Shown here: one piece after another, positions 59,636 through 64,000 of the stretch
Layout of the letters: each line of letters starts with the position of its first letter
Position numbering within the stretch: the stretch's first letter is position 1
Origin: Candidatus Obscuribacterales bacterium
Lineage (GTDB): Bacteria > Cyanobacteriota > Vampirovibrionia > Obscuribacterales > Obscuribacteraceae
Reading direction: 5' to 3'
Assembly (NCBI GenBank): GCA_019746975.1
Contig: JAIERK010000129.1
Coordinates: forward strand, 1 to 64,000
DNA: 64,000 nt
Made by a program: the position numbers and the translations under genes
Notes under the pieces: model-generated
Seen by the model: only the letters and a program-made list of their open reading frames with translations
Databases searched by the model: none
Told to the model about the DNA's origin: nothing

Positions 59636-61054
59636 TTATTTGCTGCCTGCTGATTTCTCGAGAATTTTGTGCATTCGTCGGACGCCGTCCTGGAGCCCTT
59701 TTACTGGAATGCGTTCGTCGACACCATGCATTGTTGCCATGTGGACCCTATCCGTCTCGACCGGTTCGAATCCATAAGCTGTGATGCCCAGCTCTCTAAA
59801 CCAATGAGAATCGGTAAACCATGGTACTAAAACTGGTACCACGGGGATGCCTGGGGCCTCTTCTGCAGCAACCTCCTTGATAGATTTGTACAGCTCGGTG
59901 TCGATATTAGAAGGTTGAGCTTGCTCCCATTCCAGAACCTTTATGTCTATATTCGGCTCTTCGATAGTTTTCTTGACCCAGTCAATCACTTCGTCTTTGG
60001 TATAGCCCGGGAGAATGCGGCAATCCAATTGTGCTGTGGCTTCACCAGGAATGACATTGGTTTTATAGCCAGCTTTCATCACGGTGAGCGACATTGTATT
60101 ACGCAGCATCGAGGATTTCAAAACATCGGACATAATGAGCTTAAGCTTCGAGGGATCCTTCACGGACTCTGCGATATTTGCATATGTCGACTGCAACTCA
60201 CCGTTTTCGACTTTGCTGACGTTTTTAAAATACTCTTCGACTGGCGGCAATACCTTGAAGTTGGGACCAGCTTTTTCGATTTTGTACAAAGCCCTGACCA
60301 GCCGATTTGTAGCTGAATCTGTAAGAGGCATGGAGGCGTGCCCGGCCTGACCTTTGGCGGTAAGCTCCAGCCACAATGCGCCCTTCTCGGCAAAGTTGAC
60401 ACCCCAGTACTTCGCTTTGCCGCTGTCATCCGCTTCGATGCTGAAGCCTTCGTTAATCAGGAATTCCGCATCTTTCAATAGCTCAGGGTGGTTTTTCTTC
60501 ATCCAACCTGCACCGTATATGCCACCAACCTCCTCGTCAGGGGTGCCGAGAAAAATAATGTCTCTGTCCAGACTGATACCACTTCGCTTGAGCAGCAGCA
60601 TGGCCTCGAGCTGGATGATTCCCATGCCCTTCATGTCGAGCGCGCCTCTACCCCAGAGCTCACCGTCGTGAATCTCACCGCAGAACGGCGGGTGTTTCCA
60701 ATCTGCAGCATTTGCCGGTACCACATCAATGTGGTTCAGAAGAACAATCGCCTTCTTCTTGCCATTGCCCTTCAATCTCGCGTAGACACAAGCGCGTCCC
60801 GGTGCAGTCTCCAGAATTTGCGATTCGATGCCGTCCTTTTTCAGCACGGAAGCCAGATATTCGGCCCCCTTCTGTTCGTTGCCTGGAGGGACTGTGGTAT
60901 CGATTTTGAGGTACTCGGAGAGTATCTTGGTTGCCTCATCTCCAGCGGACTGGTAGTCAGGAGTCGCAGCGCTGACACTCAGGGTACCAACAGAAAGCGC
61001 CAGACTCAGCGCAATGACTACTGGCGACCACCATCGTTTTCGAACTCGCAACAT
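59636..61054 (-). CDS. Secreted M20-family zinc peptidase
   Basis: 472 aa from the ATG at 61054, which follows GAGGAGGAGACG; the longer open frame upstream is the antisense of another gene and is not used. Signal peptide (PVVIALSLALSVGTLSVSAA). M20 metal-site motifs: LLNHIDVVPA (His and Asp), GRGALDMKG (Asp), LGTPDEEVGG (catalytic Glu and ligand), and HASMPL. The closest groups are ArgE/DapE/carboxypeptidase-G2-like and aminoacylase-1-like peptidases. Acts in the periplasm on peptides or N-acyl amino acids. Confidence 0.88.
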   Translation of the reverse strand: MLRVRKRWWSPVVIALSLALSVGTLSVSAATPDYQSAGDEATKILSEYLKIDTTVPPGNEQKGAEYLASVLKKDGIESQILETAPGRACVYARLKGNGKKKAIVLLNHIDVVPANAADWKHPPFCGEIHDGELWGRGALDMKGMGIIQLEAMLLLKRSGISLDRDIIFLGTPDEEVGGIYGAGWMKKNHPELLKDAEFLINEGFSIEADDSGKAKYWGVNFAEKGALWLELTAKGQAGHASMPLTDSATNRLVRALYKIEKAGPNFKVLPPVEEYFKNVSKVENGELQSTYANIAESVKDPSKLKLIMSDVLKSSMLRNTMSLTVMKAGYKTNVIPGEATAQLDCRILPGYTKDEVIDWVKKTIEEPNIDIKVLEWEQAQPSNIDTELYKSIKEVAAEEAPGIPVVPVLVPWFTDSHWFRELGITAYGFEPVETDRVHMATMHGVDERIPVKGLQDGVRRMHKILEKSAGSK

Positions 61055-61217
61055 CGTCTCCTCCTCGGAAGTAGTAAAGAATCGCTTGTTTCTACTCCTA
61101 AAAAATACAACATGTTTTTTCCGATATATTGAAGAAACGCTAAAGGAGAACCCCTTTTCAAGTGGCGGAAATTCGCCAAGTTTGACAAAATGAGCCGTGA
61201 ACACAGTAGGAGGACTT

Positions 61218-61715
61218 ATGATTAGACGTTTTCTATCACTCGCTCTAGCGACGGCAGCACTGGCAACTCTGTCTCCGGCATTCGCCCAAGACAATCCGAC
61301 AGATCCAGCCGCAGCCACGACCACTGACAAAGGTGCTGCTGAGCAGGCTACCAAACCAAAGAAGAAAGGCGGCGTCATCAAAGGCGTCGAGAAAGTAGCT
61401 TCTGACATCGGCAAAGGTAGCAAAAAGGTTATCACCGGCACCGGCAAAGCAGTTGAAAAGGTCGGCAAAGGCACTCTCAAAGGCGCAGAAGCGGTTGGTA
61501 AAGGCACGGCCAAAGGTGCAGAAGCAGTAGGCAAAGGCGCTGTCAAGGGTACCGAGGCAATCGGCGAAGGTGCAAAGAAAGGCGCTCAAGAAGTTGCCGA
61601 CGGAGCAAAGAAAGTAGTCGGCAAATCGAGCAAGAAGGGCAAAAAGTCCGATGCTAATTCCGATGCAAACTCCGGCAGCACATCGACATCCGACGACAAA
61701 TCGGACGCTAAGTAA
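61218..61715 (+). CDS. Secreted protein with 11-residue VGKGtxKGaEA repeats
   Basis: 165 aa from the ATG at 61218 with GGAGGA upstream. Signal peptide (FLSLALATAALATLSPAFA). Residues about 50-130 carry about six 11-residue units of the form V-G-K-G-[TA]-x-K-G-[AT]-E-A, with Lys-rich edges. The end is Ser/Asp/Lys-rich. The units match those in the 310-aa protein at 28019-28951, so both are paralogues, but this one is Lys-rich while the other has His and Arg. Transcribed divergently from the M20 peptidase. Confidence 0.75.
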   Translation: MIRRFLSLALATAALATLSPAFAQDNPTDPAAATTTDKGAAEQATKPKKKGGVIKGVEKVASDIGKGSKKVITGTGKAVEKVGKGTLKGAEAVGKGTAKGAEAVGKGAVKGTEAIGEGAKKGAQEVADGAKKVVGKSSKKGKKSDANSDANSGSTSTSDDKSDAK

Positions 61716-61874
61716 GCACGGCAAGAGTCGGGCGACAACCGTTTGAGAGTGTGGACTTCTCACCATGAACGCTCGTTCACGTGAGATCATTCATCAAATC
61801 AATAGCGTGCTCAGTGCCGGCGAGACGCCGCAAGCGCGTTTCGACACTGCGTCTTTTCGATAAGGATAATTCAA

Positions 61875-64000
61875 TTGGTCCAAGAAATTTCGAAGCGAGC
61901 ATTTAGCACGGCTCGTTTAGTTGCCGCCATATCCGGTGCAGTGGTGTGTGTTTCCGCCACCGCACCTGCGCTCTCCGGAGAACTGACTGCCGGAACCGTC
62001 CGAGAGCACCAACAAGCTAGAGTTCGAAAACTGATTATCAAAGAAAACAGGACATCAACCAAAATGGCGAAAATTGCTGCCAGGAATTCGTCTCAAATCT
62101 CGACGGAATTTCTCGACGAACTTGGCATCGAATCGGTCTCACAAGATTCGACCAACGACATTTTCGAATACAAGTTAAAATCAAACGGCATGCGCATCCT
62201 TCTCGTGGAGCGTCATGAGACCCCGGTAGTCGCGACTACGGTCGTTTATCATGTCGGATCGCGAAATGAGGCAGTAGGTTATACAGGATCGACCCACTTC
62301 CTGGAACACATGATGTTCAAGGGAACCCCGACCTTCGATCCGCTGCAAAAGACAGGTATTGACGATGTACTAAAGAAAGTGGGCGGCATTAATAACGCCA
62401 CCACCTGGTATGACCGCACAAATTACTTTGAAGTAGTTCCATCGGCACATCTGGAACTCTGTCTGAAGATCGAAGCTGACAGAATTCGCAACCTCCTCCT
62501 GCGCGAGTCCGACCGTCAAGCCGAAATGACAGTAGTCCGCAACGAGCTCGAGCGCGGCGAGGATAATCCTTCCGACCTGCTCGAAAACAATCTCTTCGCC
62601 ATGGCGTTCAAAGAGCACCCGTATCACCACCCGGTCATCGGCTGGCGTTCGGACGTAGAGGGTGTGCCGACATCGCGACTGAAAAAATTCTACGACGATT
62701 TTTATTATCCGGACAATGCAACTTTGATGGTAATCGGAGATTTCGACACAAAAGTAGCATTGTCGATGGTATCGCAAAACTTCCGACAGATCTCTAAAGC
62801 ACCGCACGAATATCCTAAGGTCTATACGAGTGAGCCGCCGCAAGAAGGCGAGCGTCGTTTCACAGTCAGACGTGGTATTGACCTGCCTAGAGTTGCTATT
62901 GGTTTTCACATTCCTGAATGCCTGCACAAAGATACCTACGCGCTCGATGTTGCAGAGACAATTCTGGGAGACAGCTCAAAGAGATCGAGCCGTCTCTACA
63001 AGCGCCTTGTCGAGACCGGATTGGCATCTGAAGTTGGTGGGTTCGTCTACTCATTGAAAGATCCGGGGCTATTCGTCGTGACGGCACAGAGCACCGAAGG
63101 AACCGACCCGACAAAACTAGAGGTGGCAATTCTCGACGAGCTCAAAAAGCTGGAAAGCAAAGGACCAACCGAACAAGAACTCTCAAAAGCCAAAAAGTCG
63201 ATAATCAAAAGTCTTAAACTGGCAATTGCCGATCCGATCGGTCTATCAGGACAACTGACCGAAGCAATTTCGTCGGCAAACTGGCGCTGGTGGGTCGACT
63301 ATCCAGGCAACATCGATAAAGTGACGGCCGAAGATATAAAAAACGTTTTGAAAAGGTACGTTTACACCGACAATCGCACAGTAGGTTTTTATTATCCTAA
63401 GGCGGAAGCTGGAAAGAAAACGAACGAGCCTGGAACTCAAGGCGACAGCGAAAATAAAGCAGGAGCAGGGGAAGAAGCAGCAAAGGCCGGCAGCGATCAA
63501 GCAAAGCAACCATCACCATCAGATGTGAGAAAAGAAGCCGCAGCGGGCATCACTCCAACAGAAGCGGCATCGCAACCGACGGCACCGGAAGAGTCGGATC
63601 CGAGACAGGAAGAAGCCACTGCTGGTAGTGGCGCCGTCAAACAATCCGACGCGTCCAGTACGATTGCTGCTTTGATTACTCCAAAAGAAAAACAAGCGAT
63701 TAACATCGGCAAAAGAGTTAAACGGATAGTCCTGAAAAATGGAATGACTCTCCTGGTCTTGCCTCTCCAGGGCTGCAACACCGTAGCAATCTCTGGCAGA
63801 CTAAATGCCGGAGATCACTTCGCTGAGGCAAGTAAGACGCAAGTTCCGTACTTCGTAGCAGAATTACTCACCAAAGGTTCCTCCAAGTACACGAAGGAAA
63901 CTCTCGCAGACGAACTTGAAAACATGGGCACCAGTCTCGAATTCTCATCCGGCTCTTTCTGGGTCGACTTCGACACGCAGGTCGTGACAGAGGATCTGGA
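61875..64000 (+). CDS. Secreted two-domain M16 zinc peptidase (runs off the window)
   Basis: The start is TTG 61875, about eight bases after AAGGAT. A signal-like stretch follows (ARLVAAISGAVVCVSATAPALSG). The zinc motif HxxEH is at 141-145 (STHFLEHMMFKG) and the distal Glu in RNELERGED about 80 residues on. A low-complexity Glu/Ala/Pro-rich linker of about 80 residues (about 515-595) separates the active half from a second M16 half beginning at VLKNGMTLLVLPLQG, cut by the window end. Paralogue of the peptidase at 42546-45362 but secreted. It lies downstream of the 11-mer-repeat gene. Confidence 0.88.
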   Translation, partial: MVQEISKRAFSTARLVAAISGAVVCVSATAPALSGELTAGTVREHQQARVRKLIIKENRTSTKMAKIAARNSSQISTEFLDELGIESVSQDSTNDIFEYKLKSNGMRILLVERHETPVVATTVVYHVGSRNEAVGYTGSTHFLEHMMFKGTPTFDPLQKTGIDDVLKKVGGINNATTWYDRTNYFEVVPSAHLELCLKIEADRIRNLLLRESDRQAEMTVVRNELERGEDNPSDLLENNLFAMAFKEHPYHHPVIGWRSDVEGVPTSRLKKFYDDFYYPDNATLMVIGDFDTKVALSMVSQNFRQISKAPHEYPKVYTSEPPQEGERRFTVRRGIDLPRVAIGFHIPECLHKDTYALDVAETILGDSSKRSSRLYKRLVETGLASEVGGFVYSLKDPGLFVVTAQSTEGTDPTKLEVAILDELKKLESKGPTEQELSKAKKSIIKSLKLAIADPIGLSGQLTEAISSANWRWWVDYPGNIDKVTAEDIKNVLKRYVYTDNRTVGFYYPKAEAGKKTNEPGTQGDSENKAGAGEEAAKAGSDQAKQPSPSDVRKEAAAGITPTEAASQPTAPEESDPRQEEATAGSGAVKQSDASSTIAALITPKEKQAINIGKRVKRIVLKNGMTLLVLPLQGCNTVAISGRLNAGDHFAEASKTQVPYFVAELLTKGSSKYTKETLADELENMGTSLEFSSGSFWVDFDTQVVTEDL

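Noticed and set aside
59636-61546. N-terminal 164-codon extension of the M20 peptidase (Pro/Leu/Ala repeats)
   Set aside because: It is the antisense of the 11-mer-repeat gene at 61218-61715; the ATG at 61054 with GAGGAGGAGACG and a signal peptide is the true start.
1-64000. rRNA, tRNA, CRISPR arrays, insertion sequences, integrases
   Set aside because: None recognised by eye on either strand; a tRNA could still be missed without a covariance-model scan.

Overview
The window (about 50% GC, tightly packed, genes on both strands) looks like chromosome from a diderm bacterium with an outer membrane. Supporting this are a KdsD-type arabinose-5-phosphate isomerase (Kdo/LPS pathway), MinCDE next to RodA, a PBP4-type carboxypeptidase, and many secreted TPR, coiled-coil and repeat proteins. 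The mix of PQQ-repeat Ser/Thr kinase, kinesin-light-chain-like TPR proteins, VTE5/DUF92-like polyprenol enzymes and tandem M16 peptidases suggests a non-photosynthetic relative of Cyanobacteria (Vampirovibrionia/Melainabacteria, perhaps Obscuribacterales). That placement is inference from gene content only. I see no rRNA, tRNA, CRISPR array or insertion sequence.

Layout. 0-5 kb: nagA, a coiled-coil protein, a secreted repeat protein, MeaB GTPase, aldo/keto reductase. 5-7.3 kb: a GNAT gene remnant, a TPR protein and an amino-acid permease. 7.5-11.4 kb: minC-minD-minE-rodA. 11.4-12.7 kb: an LRR gene that has lost its start, beside a cluster of ~60-bp repeats. 12.8-22.2 kb: a probable lipid locus encoding a UbiA-type prenyltransferase, a giant protein joining a phosphohistidine dikinase to a BtaA-like aminocarboxypropyltransferase, a VTE5-DUF92-like polyprenol kinase, a GNAT acyltransferase and an acyl-adenylating enzyme. 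22-34 kb: quinone-type UbiA, a PQQ kinase, KdsD, an 11-residue-repeat protein, a sigma factor lacking region 4, an MnmC-like methyltransferase and small proteins. 34-48 kb: PBP4, YkgJ-type protein, secreted amidase-like and SRPBCC proteins around a tandem repeat array, a degenerate GGDEF protein, a methyltransferase gene with an in-frame stop, TPR proteins, an M16 peptidase and an atypical SDR. 48-53.5 kb: TadE-TadG-TadE pilus-like genes facing a VirB10/TrbI-like gene. 53.6-57 kb: a TIGR02391-like protein, a winged-helix membrane protein and a zinc-ribbon protein. 57-59.6 kb: a tyrosine operon (DAHP synthase, chorismate mutase-prephenate dehydrogenase). 59.6-64 kb: M20 peptidase, a second 11-residue-repeat protein and a second M16 peptidase running off the window.

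Two systems stand out. (1) The tyrosine operon is preceded by two successive leader peptides, each with four adjacent Tyr codons in the same order (TAC TAT TAC TAC) and each followed by an intrinsic terminator. The second has a textbook antiterminator alternative. This looks like a tandem, ribosome-mediated tyrosine attenuator. (2) The 12.8-22.2 kb locus has a gene set and a domain fusion that I cannot match to a described pathway. It most likely makes an unusual prenyl- or amino-acid-containing lipid.

A dispersed repeat family with a palindromic TTCGAyaTCGAA-like core occurs at five or more intergenic sites, including a tandem array of about five copies at 37.6-37.9 kb. It marks gene ends and one apparent gene breakage.
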